Source: Picochlorum sp. 'celeri'
Taxonomy: Eukaryota; Chlorophyta; Trebouxiophyceae
NCBI GenBank assembly: GCA_010909725.1
Contig: JAACMV010000024.1
Span: 62,001 to 126,000 of the forward strand
Length of the DNA stretch: 64,000 nucleotides
Direction of reading: 5' to 3'
This document shows positions 20,845-30,972 of the stretch, in pieces. The notes under the pieces are model-generated. The model saw only the letters and a program-made list of their open reading frames with translations. It did no database searches and was not told the origin of the DNA. The translations under genes were made by a program, and so were the position numbers. Every line of letters starts with the position of its first letter. The stretch's first letter is position 1.

Positions 20845-22793
20845 CTCCTTGACAAAACCAAACCAAGGTGTCTCTTTCCTGTACAATGCTGAACTTTATA
20901 TAGCTATAATCAGAAACGCGATTCCCGCTTCCCTGCAGCAGGATAAATTACACTATTACCGGTAATACATTAAAAGACTGGACCAGAGAATGCAAGAAGT
21001 GACTTGGGACGTGGCGTTCGCAAGTGACGAATTAGTGAAAAAATCGGTACAAAAAGCGTGCGTGCACTTATATGTTGCAAACCGAGTACCATCGGGACAG
21101 TGCATTAAATAGAAAAGAGTAAGATACACATTATAGGGGTGGATGGCAAGCCCGGGTGGCTAGAAATAGCCGCAAAGAGACCAGATGTGTCCAACTGTCG
21201 AATGTCCGTGCGCACCTCTGGTTGCTATCTGTGCCAGGGTATTGGCTGTCAATTCACCTATAGTGCTTTGATATTCCAGAAGAAATGAATTGCTGGATTC
21301 TCTGTCGATGCCTGACGCGTATCAGAGGGCAGCTCAGGGAAGCATATAGTGCTACACGCGAATTGTAATTACAATTGACCGGGAATATTATAATATTCCC
21401 GGTCAACATCAGCCTGTGATGGGATGCTGTTATTCATAGATGGAGAGTGTCGAACGTCCGGTCAAATTGGCATGTTCATATGCGAAATTCGTCGATTCGT
21501 GACACCTGAGTTTGGGCCAAGGCTGTTACTGCTCAAGGCTAACTGTCCCAGGTTCCATCGCCCAGGTGGAAGCATAATCTACAGCAATCTGCTATGTTTT
21601 GGTGCATATTTGCTCCTGAATGCCATTTATCCTGACACTTCCGTGTGGAAATGTCATGAAGGCCAAATCAGATGCTATCTGCAATGCTCATGCAGCCAAG
21701 TCATCTCTCAGATGGAACAGTGACGACTACGCCCCAAAACAAGCAGACAACACTTCAATGCCAAGCATCATGGAAACATATGTACAGTTGTGATAAGTAA
21801 TATCCGTGAGCAGTACGATTTTCTGCGGATTATTTGCAAGTGCTGATGGTCTCGAGGCCATCTACGCCAGTCGAATCCCTCTGAAGGTCAGGGCGTCAGT
21901 ATCTCCTTCAATTCCTGAGGTACGAATATATCGCAGCCGTATCATGCACTTGTTGATCACCAGAGTATACTTCCTTCGGACTTCTGCCGGTCCATAACAA
22001 GCTCGTTTCTGCTACTGTCCGCTAAAATGCTTGCATGTCACCATATTGCTTTCTCATGGCTCTCAGCGAGGTGCTGTTGTGGCCATGATGCGCCATGCCT
22101 TAGCCAAAGACTCATATGTATCTGAAATTGTGAACGTGAGGATTGATGGCCCATATAGCTGCTCATTATTGGCACAGGGGCAACAATACAAACCTCATAG
22201 CAGTAGAATCAATGTGGTTCTCTCGAACTGTGGCATTTGATCATGAGGATCAAGCATGCCATCGAGATGGGCAGGTTCTCTGATTTTAGACAAAATCAAT
22301 GTGGATGGGGCGCATGGACGAGAGGATATCGAATATGAAGGCAGTAACATAGCAAGCATTTCCCTCCTACTTGAGAGATATTTTACCAATGGACGGGGGA
22401 TGTGATTCCAAGAATGGAAGCACAGGTCTGCTCAGCCTATTCACGAATGTGGGAAGTTTGTGTCGATAGCAGGCATTGGTAAACCGCAAATAAAGCTTCG
22501 TGGGTGTGTCGAAAACTTGATGTATACAATGCCAGTTGGTACAGTGATCAATCTACATTGCTATAGTGCAAAGGATTTCTAAGATCATGTGAATTAGAAT
22601 GGCTGCCAAAGAAACCTTGAACGCTTGAAAATCCATACAAAGGACCATACAAGGTTTCAGTCTCACCACAGAAATATTACAGTACATGCATGTTCCTAGA
22701 CCATGGGGCTTGGACAAACCTGGCCTACTGAAAGGGCGGATGGACCGCCCTCTCCATCCAAACATCACTATGTCGATTGAAATGTCATGAGAC
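20845..22793. other. Gene-poor stretch
   Basis: I see no gene I can support. A plus-strand frame at 21424-21723 (99 codons) has no recognisable motif. Apart from the palindrome pair at 21361-21406 the stretch shows no clear repeat. It may be decayed transposon DNA, since a transposase remnant follows. Confidence 0.4.
21361..21406. repeat. Two overlapping perfect palindromes (16 and 32 bp)
   Basis: AATTGTAATTACAATT (21361-21376) is a perfect palindrome. Overlapping its last two bases, 21375-21406 is a perfect 32-bp palindrome with half-site TTGACCGGGAATATTA. Such perfect dyads can extrude as hairpins, and could be a protein-binding operator or the scar of a small foldback element. Confidence 0.9.
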
Positions 22794-23425
22794 TCACGTC
22801 AATAAGGGGCCCGCGAGAATGTTTCTTGCACGTCTAAATCTTTCAGATTGAAACAAACTCCGAATGGACTCTTCTACGCCGAAGAAGTAGAAATTCTGCC
22901 TAGGCTTTGGACTCCCTTTTCTCTTGAAACTAGTTCTCTCGCACTTGGCGCATTTCATGTCCATGTCCCGATTCTTCAAGGACACAACATCCTCGTAAAT
23001 GTATCCACAAGGACATTTGTGGTATTCCAACCGATCCAATGCAGGCACGTCCATAACCTGTCTGAGCAGATATACTGATGGTGGCACAATCTTCCTGTCG
23101 TACCCCCTCAAGCCTGATCTGGCCCAGTCCAATATGTCTTGCATGCACTCCTTCGTTAGAGCATGCTTGATCTCTATTTGCAATGCAGTCGTGCGAGGAA
23201 CCGCAACAGCGAAACAGAACCCATCCCATCGGTATAATCCTCCCCACACCCTCCTTTGCAACAAGGGCGTTCCTCCGGAGGACGGATCCGTATGTTTGCA
23301 TCTAGATAGGTTTTGAAATTGCATGACTTCTTGCAATCACGGCGCACAGTTGAAGTCATTACAAAATCCGTCTTTTCATCACCGCCGATGCTGATATCGC
23401 TGTCACTGTCCTCATAGTCCTGCAA
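22794..23425 (-). pseudogene. Second Tnp2-like transposase remnant (N-terminal zinc-finger part)
   Basis: The minus strand carries an acidic start (DYEDSDSDISIGGDEKTDF, frame from 23425) and, in another frame, a segment with IKHALTKECMQDILDWAR, then VPALDRLEYHKCPCGYIYED and KCAKCERTSFKRKG. The order (helical region, C-P-C-G, about 20 residues, C-x-x-C, R, then a Phe/Leu-rich segment before a basic helix) matches the region ahead of the catalytic core in Tnp2-family transposases. The catalytic part is absent in the 600 bp downstream. The two frames overlap by about 160 bp, so a frameshift or an unrecognised intron lies between them. It appears to be a truncated relic, separate from the 8.1-kb element. 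Confidence 0.5.
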
Positions 23426-26065
23426 GTCAAGAGAAGTGCGTCATTCCAGGGCCCTGCCACGAAGGCATCATGGCCGACACACCTCGCTGCAAATGCTGCC
23501 ATCCAATTCGGATTCGATCTCACTGCATGTCTGCTCTTGTTCAGAATCTTTTTCCTGATATGAAATCGATTCGTCTGCCTCTATTTACCATATGGTGGCA
23601 GTGCAGCCTAGATGGGCATTGTCCACTTGACCCGGTTGCAACCGGTTGCACCAGGTACCAGGCAATTGCCTCTATCAAGAGGCGACCTGGTCGTGGGGCA
23701 TTGATGTAAAATCATACATACATACATACAAGAAACAAGCGAGACAAAGATAAAACTAGAGAAAAACTACGTTCGGAATCCGCTCGAGATTTGAAAACTC
23801 GCTTTGAACAAAAACTGAGACATTAAAGAGTATCGAAAGTCCTCTCACCCAGGCTTAATGCAAAAGATAAACATGGTATTGGCACATTCTGAACTACGTG
23901 AGACAGACTACCGAAGCAAGGGGTACAAATCCATCACGTGATCGATTTACTGTTGAGGGGTAAAGACGACACAAAGGTAGTTTGTAACGGCAGGGAGCTT
24001 GTGGGTTGAATCATTGATTGTCTGTATTTATTTATCCGGGGACAATCCTCTTCACGCGTTACCTATTGATCTCAAAAAACGGGTGGTGATCATTCGACCC
24101 TGGGGATTAGATTCAAGTTGCGTACCTAATTCGGGATGGCATCGATGCCAACATACCTATTGGTTGGCTCCACATGACGAACCTGCTGTGTTGAAAATCG
24201 AAATATGTTCCTCTGATGTCTGGCTGAAGGGACGTATGTACGCCTGGAAATTCAGAGAATTTTTGACATGCAGTTGTCAATCTGGTTAAACAGTCTATTC
24301 GCAGTTCAGAATTGCCCACATAAAACACGCGGTAATCATTCGACCCTGGAAGTCAGAAATGATGGGGTATAGAGTAATTCAGATGGTTCTGCAAAATGTA
24401 CTCTTTTTTTGTCCTCAGCCTTGCAAAGTAACATGAAATAACGCGTGATTAACATTGGCCCGTCAGCGATAGGGCATTCAGTACTTTCCTGGTGACCCGA
24501 ATGAGCTGCTCCAAATCAATAGTTGATCCATCTATACAACGGCCATTCCAAAGAACTGACAATTATGCGTGCTGGAGGTGTACATGCACACCTCGAGGTG
24601 AGCTCACATGTACATGTGAATAGACGTGGATCAAGGTCAACGTAGTTGACTTTGTCAAGCTTGAAGTATTCTGGACCCTTGGAGTTCTAACTAACTTAAA
24701 GTTTGTGTTTGTATTTTTACAGAATTATATTGTAATACAATTCAAGGTGGTTATAGTGGTAATACTAGTTACCATAGTATTACCATAAACTATTCAGTAC
24801 CCTGTACACTCCTTTAATTTTCTGATTGTTTGCTTTTGAGTGCTATTACTCGAAGTAGTCTGTAAAGAGGGAAACGATCGCATGCTGTGTTTTAAATTTG
24901 ACCTAGACTTTAGAATTCGAAAGATGAAGAATCGGAGCTTTTTTTTTTAATGATCGAGTAGACGAACAGTTTGATCCTCTGTGCGAGTTTGAACTGTGTC
25001 ATAGGTAGACTGAAACAATCGTTTTGATTAACGTATGTGGTAGAGTTAACTCTACAAACGTTTGTAGGGGGAGAAAGATTCGACGATGAAAGGCACAGCC
25101 TTACGAACCTGTGTTTCAAAAGCAGAAGTAGGGTATGCATTTTTTCCTCCTGATATGAGTTCCTCTGTCATCCTTTTCTGAGTTCTTTGGTACGCAACTA
25201 GTGATACAGTTTGACTTGCACATATTCCCTGCCAGGGAAACGTAGATGTGAGGTAAATATTTGTTTTTAAAACTCTTTAATGAAACAGGTTAAATATAAC
25301 AGATGTAAGTGGTGGTTAACCTAAACATAACCACCTCTTTTGACCCCGGGAAATAAAAGTAAAGGGTAAAAAAAACTCCTTAGAAAAATTGAAAGCAGAT
25401 TTGGTCGTTCAACAATATTAATAATGATCTCGTAATATAATGCATCATGTTTCTCCACAACAAAGAGTGCTGGGCTCATTTTAAATGGATGAAGAATCAC
25501 TGCATTGGAACACATTGGATAGGATGGCAAATGTTCACAAAACAAATAGGAACACGAGCCAGTTCATGGAAGAGAAACCTCCAACATCATTTGGGCAGTC
25601 CAGTCAACGGGTCACGTGTGACTTTAGAGTAACTATCTCAGTTTGAATCATGTAACGAGGGGCAGCTTATGTAGCGGGGTGGGGGCTGGAACTCCAAGAG
25701 TTGGATTGCGTTTGGTAGAAGTAGAAGCTTTAGCAACTAATTAATACAATATCTATGCGTCCCTCAAAGTTTCTTTACTCTATCCGAACGAAGAAAAGTA
25801 TATTATTTTTGGTATTTGAGTATGTACCTTTGGCTGGAAACATGGACAATATGGAAGTGCAACATCTCGACAATTATAGGAGGTAATACACCAATCTGTG
25901 TGGAGTGCAAAGTCAAATGTCCATAATGTTACAGTCACGACCAAAAAAAAAAAAAGGAAAGTCTTTACGCAAGGAATACAAGACAAGGACTGCCTCCTAT
26001 CCTGCAGCAATGGCCAAAAAAGATGCCAAGAGCAATAGGGTAGCCATTGCCTCACAGAACGCCAC
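23426..26065. other. AT-rich gene-poor stretch
   Basis: No supported gene. Contents: a CATA microsatellite (about 23717-23730), a cluster of small palindromes at 23632-23690, a 19-bp direct repeat with one mismatch (24085-24103 and 24331-24349, ending ATTCGACCCTGG), and a palindrome at 24604-24619. From about 24650 to 25750 the DNA is AT-rich without motifs I recognise. The minus-strand stretch 26050-25900 begins with a signal-peptide-like frame (MATLLLLASFLAIAAG) that stops at once. Confidence 0.45.
24604..24619. repeat. Perfect 16-bp palindrome
   Basis: TCACATGTACATGTGA is self-complementary and shares a 14-bp core with the palindrome at 16796-16815. An imperfect hairpin (AGGTGT...ACACCT) lies just before it. 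Confidence 0.85.
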
Positions 26066-26398
26066 CTAGTTAGGCCAGCATCTTCCTGCATATGTAGAAC
26101 TCTGGCCAGTGTAACGGACCCACTTGTATCCCTTCTTGTGCAAATCGCATCTGCCACCCTCAGCGTTGGACTTGTACTCCCAGGCTCTGCACTTGCTCTT
26201 CATCATGCACCAGTCACGGCAAAATGCCCAATCGAACGGAGCAGTGGAAGGATCTGATGTTTTGTAGGATTTGCTCATGTACCTGTTTCCTTTCACCGCC
26301 ATGCCTTCCTTTCCGCTACCACATTGCTTGTCACCCTTGACGAAGGCTGCCAGGAGCAACACAACCACGGCCAATCTCGCAAAGAAAGAAACTTTCAT
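26066..26398 (-). CDS. Small secreted Cys-rich (PAN/apple-like) protein
   Basis: 110 residues, single exon. A second ATG lies one codon upstream at 26401; I chose the inner one because the signal peptide MKVSFFARLAVVVLLLAAF then starts directly. The mature part has five Cys and the pattern FCRDWCMMKSKCRAWEYKS, later RCDLHKKG, then GRCWP. This resembles the core of PAN/apple domains (C-x(3)-C...C..W.......C.L), which bind carbohydrate or protein. It is short for a full PAN domain, so the assignment is tentative. The protein is probably extracellular and disulfide-bonded. It lies downstream of the SOUL gene on the same strand with a 310-bp gap. Confidence 0.65.
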   Translation of the reverse strand: MKVSFFARLAVVVLLLAAFVKGDKQCGSGKEGMAVKGNRYMSKSYKTSDPSTAPFDWAFCRDWCMMKSKCRAWEYKSNAEGGRCDLHKKGYKWVRYTGQSSTYAGRCWPN

Positions 26399-26708
26399 CA
26401 TACTGTTTATTAAAATCTGTAAAACCCAATTGATTTATCTCTGCCCTGGCACCGCATCGGGAACATGGCTGAAGTAGTAGATTTTGCCTTGCTGACGTCA
26501 GCAGAACGGGATGTAGTAGGTTGTGCGACCTTGATCCTTCGAGAGAAGTAGTGGTACGGTGCAAACCAGTCCTCGACCGGCACAAACTCTTCGATCTTTG
26601 GTTGGGCTCTGTCCAGAACAACCAAGACGCTGTTACGGCCTTTAGTGACTACCAAGACATGTACACAAAATACTGATAGATACTAGAAATACATTAATGC
26701 CTTTGAAG

Positions 26709-27453
26709 TCAAAAGGCATCCACCCGCGCTTCCTCCTCCAGGCTCCTCAGCCACACTTCATTGTGCCTCCCTTTCAGTCTAAATGGTGGATCATATCCCG
26801 CGAACACAAACATCTCTGCGTCATATGATTTGCCATCAGCATCCAAATCCTGTGCAAGCGTATTTACCATGTTGGCCACGCTCATATCGTCCATTCTATA
26901 CCCACCAGTAGACCTGACAAACACTGTTGCTGCCTTCTTCGTTTGAATGTGCACGTTGGGATCAGTCGGTTTCGGAGGATTGTCCTGCAGCATACACGTG
27001 TTGTAAAAAGAAAGACATGCAACCACAGCATTGCGCCACCATGCAATGCCAGCGACCAAGCAGTCAATCAACACACACCTGGAATTCCTTTGGCAAGTAG
27101 AAGGACACCGTGTAGTTCTGCTTACAGAAAGGCCCGCAGGAAGGTGCCGTTTCTATCGTCACAGGACTCGTCATCGGAATCTTCAGGCCAAGCTCGTTCC
27201 CTTCATCAATGTAACGAAACAGTCTCCGGAATCCAATTGGACCAGCCACAGCGAACAAGTATGTTTCTATCGTTGTACTCACCCATGAGCCGTGTCTGTA
27301 TCGTCTTGTCTCGTATCTATCATTAGAATCCAATACTGAGAAATAGGGACAATCCAAACCATGGCAATACCAGGGTTTCCCTGCCACGCGACTGTCCAAA
27401 CCATTCAACATGGCTAGCAGCAACCAGACCCACGTCGCCTTGGACACGCCCAT
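26709..27453 (-). CDS. SOUL-type haem-binding protein, secreted
   Basis: Exons 27453-27079 and 26984-26709 (GT-AG, phase 0) give 216 residues. It starts with a signal peptide (MGVSKATWVWLLLAMLNGLD) and then CPYFSVLDSNDRYETRRYRH, the YE-x-R start typical of SOUL/HEBP proteins. GFRRLFRYIDEGNELGLKIP follows, then MTSPVTIE, the family's hallmark 'I-P-M-T-x-P-V' motif, and a second half with VFVRSTGGYRMDD and a terminal YDPPFRLKGRHNEVWL. SOUL proteins bind haem or tetrapyrroles; algal members occur in eyespots, plastids and cytosol. The signal peptide suggests entry to the secretory pathway or an extracellular site, though an organelle leader is possible. It is divergent from the GT8 gene (228 bp between starts). 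Confidence 0.85.
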
Positions 27454-27681
27454 CTTGCAGCAATTCCTTACTCTTCTTATTTCATTAATTAAATACTGCG
27501 ACGAGTTGGTTATATCATTCATTCATCTTGAAGAAACATCCGTTGGTTCCTTCTTTCGAGACAAAAAGAACATGGAAGAAAACAAGAGATCTCATCATTC
27601 AAAAAAAGAGGAGGCATGCCGTACCATCCAAAACCATAGGAATCATGTGTATTCATAGACCGGGTCGATAGCAATGGGGGC

Positions 27682-28695
27682 ATGATTGCGAGGGGCAGGC
27701 TCAGCAGCTACGCTCTGGTCCCCAGCAGGTCTTTGCGCAGCAGGTCCAGGAAGGGCGTCCCACGGCGCGCAACCTTGTTCTTATGTCTCATAGGAATCAT
27801 TTTGCTATATTCAGTGAAGAAGACGAGGAAATTATTCATGGATGTGTTGACAGGAGTCAGATACAGGCTGGATTCGAGTCTGAATGGAAGAACCGAGCCT
27901 GGGCCTCGTTGTTCCTTCGACAAAGGTGGTCAGGCTGCTGGGAAGAATGTTTTATTGTCTTACATTCGAACGGATGATTACTTGCCTCTGGTGGAGCAGC
28001 TGCGCTGCTCGCTGAGAAAGAGCAATCCTCAGTTGGAGATGGCTCTCATGGTGGTGGACACTCTTTCTCCCAAGACGATCAGCGCATTGGAGGACTTGGG
28101 TATCCGATTGATATTTGTGGATGACTTGCAGTTCCCAAACAGATACGAGCCGAGGTTTAGGTACAATTGGCTGAAGATACGGGCATTTGAGCTGGAAGAG
28201 TATGATGGCATTGTGCTGGTGGACAGTGATACGGTGGTCTTGCGGGATATTTCGGAGATGTTTCGTATTCCTGCGCGTTTTGCAGCTGTATGTGATCAGG
28301 GAAATATGGTGCAGCAGGAGAAGTATGTCAGCCAAGAGTTTCAGGGTGGGGTATTCTTCCTCAGGCCATGCAGCGCGGTGGCCCATCACATGCAGGAGAT
28401 TCTGAGGACGCGACCGAAGATGCAGTTTTCCATGGGCAACGCCGAGCAAGAATTTTTCACATGGTATTTCAGATACGAAGCTTGGACGCTTCCGTTGGCA
28501 TACAACACCATGGTGGAGCCCTCCCTGGTGGGTGGCAAGGCCCTTGGGGGCGATGAGGTCAAAATTTTGCACTTCACACGGTACAAGCCCTTCCAGGGTA
28601 AACAGCAAGGCGTGCCTGGACATGAATTCCTGTGTACTGCGTCAGAAATACGTGACATGTATGGCTTTGCTAGTGATTCAAGACTGACTATGTAA
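27682..28695 (+). CDS. Glycosyltransferase family 8-like, type II membrane protein
   Basis: Single exon, 337 residues. A basic N-terminus is followed by one membrane anchor (about residues 30-45, ATLFLCLIGIILLYS), then a stem and a catalytic domain. The domain has NVLLSYIRTDDYLPLVEQL, YNWLKIRAFELEEYDGIVLV and the DSDTVVL motif; D-x-D binds the metal and sugar nucleotide. AAVCDQGN, GGVFFLRP and a late ILHFTRYKPF (the H...KP motif) follow as in glycogenin, galactinol synthase and related GT8 enzymes. The anchor suggests the Golgi lumen, where it would add a sugar to wall or secreted glycans. Donor and acceptor cannot be told from sequence. The three-residue-rich start MIARGRL could alternatively begin at a later Met, but the membrane anchor supports this start. 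Confidence 0.85.
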   Translation: MIARGRLSSYALVPSRSLRSRSRKGVPRRATLFLCLIGIILLYSVKKTRKLFMDVLTGVRYRLDSSLNGRTEPGPRCSFDKGGQAAGKNVLLSYIRTDDYLPLVEQLRCSLRKSNPQLEMALMVVDTLSPKTISALEDLGIRLIFVDDLQFPNRYEPRFRYNWLKIRAFELEEYDGIVLVDSDTVVLRDISEMFRIPARFAAVCDQGNMVQQEKYVSQEFQGGVFFLRPCSAVAHHMQEILRTRPKMQFSMGNAEQEFFTWYFRYEAWTLPLAYNTMVEPSLVGGKALGGDEVKILHFTRYKPFQGKQQGVPGHEFLCTASEIRDMYGFASDSRLTM

Positions 28696-29490
28696 TTTCC
28701 TTTTCCCTAATAAGAATGTCTTATCCATTGTAATTTCGTTTCGACAGCAATGTGCCCCATTGAAAGCAATGCTGGATGGGATAAGAGTGATTGGGAGCGT
28801 GTCGGGGTCTAATGTCCCAGGCCTGACGTCAGTGGATCGACACCGACAATCTCTCCGATTACAGCGTCGCTCCTTCTTATTCCGACCTATACAACAATAA
28901 ACGTAAATCAATAATAATCCAGCGACTTGCCCACGTAGATCGGGGGTCCATATCGCTGTCATCCTTGTTCCTGTAGAAGCAGGAATACTGTGGCGGGTGC
29001 GTGGTTGGACTGACGGCGTCTTTCTCGTGAGTTTGATTATTATTGATCAATTATTACAAACCGTGGGTCGATTGTGCAGGCATTACGTCGACGCGTTTGC
29101 TGCCTTCTCAATAATTTCGCCCGCTTCCCGAATAATCTTTTGATGAAGCTCGAAGCCGGTCCTTGCCGCCAATAAATGAATATTTTGCAGCTTCCAAATA
29201 AACTTTATTGAATAAAACGTCTCTTTTTGCTTGGGTTTTTGAGCAGTGGATTCAAGAGTCTCGATTTCCCACTGCCAAGTACATCCCACTGTGGACGCTA
29301 CCTTTGTGCTCCATATTGCATCATCATTTAAAGAGGCTTTCGATCTTAAGAAGGAGAGATTCTTGAGATTTGAGGAAATCAAGGTGCGTGATATGCAGCA
29401 GTTCTGTCGCTGTGAAACCGTGTGCTGTACTCTCAAGCTCCTCCTGGTATTGCAGAGACTATATATTTTGCTCACGAATAAACTGCTACC
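28696..29490. other. Intergenic region with one doubtful minus-strand frame
   Basis: Between the GT8 gene and the dehydrogenase gene. Most of it shows nothing. On the minus strand, 29180-29083 encodes a helical, coding-like end (ARTGFELHQKIIREAGEII and a stop), within a longer open frame up to 29475. I could not find a convincing start, splice sites or homology, so it is not called as a gene. Confidence 0.4.
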
Positions 29491-30747
29491 ATGGTGATGG
29501 GAAGCATTGCTGTGAAAGAGGAGAAGAAGTTGGTCCCCGCTGACAAGAAAAAAGGTGGCAGTCTCTCGCAGCAGTCACTGAACTCGAGTGGGAGCAACAA
29601 CTCGATTCTGCCTGAAACACCCCCGCATGCAGACGAGATTGAAGTTCCTGGGTCTGAAACAACTGTGCTCGAGTTCCAATCGCAAGAGGGCACACGTCTT
29701 TTCATCGGGAATCATGGACCATTGAGAACCGATCGCCCAGGGAATGGAGGAATGAGGTTGCATTCTTACAACAGCCACAACGAGGCAGTTGCTGACTGCG
29801 TTCGGCTTGCCGAGGGAATGACACGAAAGCATAGCATGTACCGCACTGGATTCAGTGGAGCAAAGATTGTTGTACATGCTGATGATATCGGGAAAGTGGA
29901 CAAGGGGCAGCTCATGAAGGATGCTGCAGTCGCTTTGGAGTCTTTGCAGGGATCCATCTACACAGGGTGTGATATGAACACAACAGATGATGATATGGAG
30001 ACGCTGTCTCTACTGTCACCATTTGTTCTCGCTGGTATCGGCTCCCGTGTTGATACGAACCATGCCACAGCATCCTCTGTGATCGGCTCCATAGTAGGGG
30101 CCCTGGAATCACGAGGAAAGAGAATTGAGGATTGCCGTTTCCTTGTTCAAGGTTGTGGAAAAGTTGGATCTTTTGTCGCCAAAGAACTTGTGGCCCTGAA
30201 AGCAGGACATGTCATTACATGCGACATCAATGCTGAGAGGTCTGAGGTGGAAGGTTGTGAGAATCTTCTCACCAGGGCACCTGGAGAAAACTCGGATTGG
30301 AAGGTGGAACCATGTGACGTATTTGTCCCATGTGCAGGGTCTTTGGTCATTGACGAAGCCGTTGCCAAAATTTTGAAGGCAAGTTTCATCATTGGCTCTG
30401 CTAATTCTCCATTTGCCTGCCCCAATGCCCGCAATATCACGGACTCTCGCGGAATCTTCTTCGTTCCAGAGTCCATCTCCAGTGCTGGTGCAATCCTGGC
30501 AGATTCAATCGAATGGGTTGACCAGGACGCATTCAGGTCAACGTGCCCAGATCTTTGCTATAAATGGGTGCAACATGTCGCCAAGGAAAAGACAATCGAA
30601 CTTTTTGATCAGGCAAATGGCGAGGCGTCAGCCGTTTCCCTGGTGATTGATGAGGTGGCCCATGACGAAGATGGACATCCCATGGGATCTACTTTTTCCA
30701 GCTGGAGGAACGACTATCAGAACAGTTGCCCATCAGAACAGGAATAA
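29491..30747 (+). CDS. Leucine/valine/phenylalanine dehydrogenase-like (ELFV family)
   Basis: Single exon, 418 residues. After an 80-residue low-complexity leader rich in Ser, Lys and Asn comes the catalytic domain with GPLRTDRPGNGGMRLHSY. The expected lysines are in place: MTRK and, 12 residues on, GFSGAK, matching the two Lys of MTYK and GGGK in leucine dehydrogenase. GCDMNT follows with the catalytic Asp. The NAD domain has FLVQGCGKVGSFVAKEL (G-x-G-x-x-G), then VPCAGSLVID and IGSANSPFA, as in the leucine-dehydrogenase branch (oxidative deamination of branched-chain or aromatic amino acids with NAD). The leader is not a convincing organelle signal. Enzymes of this branch are mainly bacterial, and absence of introns fits gene transfer from bacteria, though many neighbours also lack introns. 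Substrate is not predictable. Confidence 0.8.
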   Translation: MVMGSIAVKEEKKLVPADKKKGGSLSQQSLNSSGSNNSILPETPPHADEIEVPGSETTVLEFQSQEGTRLFIGNHGPLRTDRPGNGGMRLHSYNSHNEAVADCVRLAEGMTRKHSMYRTGFSGAKIVVHADDIGKVDKGQLMKDAAVALESLQGSIYTGCDMNTTDDDMETLSLLSPFVLAGIGSRVDTNHATASSVIGSIVGALESRGKRIEDCRFLVQGCGKVGSFVAKELVALKAGHVITCDINAERSEVEGCENLLTRAPGENSDWKVEPCDVFVPCAGSLVIDEAVAKILKASFIIGSANSPFACPNARNITDSRGIFFVPESISSAGAILADSIEWVDQDAFRSTCPDLCYKWVQHVAKEKTIELFDQANGEASAVSLVIDEVAHDEDGHPMGSTFSSWRNDYQNSCPSEQE

Positions 30748-30972
30748 CTTTTTGTTGGTATTTCTTTTCAAAAGCAACAGAGGAATCGAAAGTGATGAAC
30801 GGAGGAAGGAAAACAAAATGCAAGTACAACAACATCCAAGAAGACATTTTGATAAGATTCGAATCTGCATGGGGCATGTTTGCACCAATTTTTTCACCAT
30901 TGTAAAATAAATTTCCTCCAAGACGAGATCAATATTCTCTCAGAGGCTCCGCTGTGCACCGGAGCAGTGGCC

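Noticed and set aside
25900..26060. Minus-strand signal-peptide-like start MATLLLLASFLAIAAG
   Set aside because: A stop follows within two codons and no donor site rescues it; not supported as a gene.
27952..28623. 223-codon minus-strand open frame
   Set aside because: It mirrors the glycosyltransferase gene; codon-driven shadow with no recognisable motifs.
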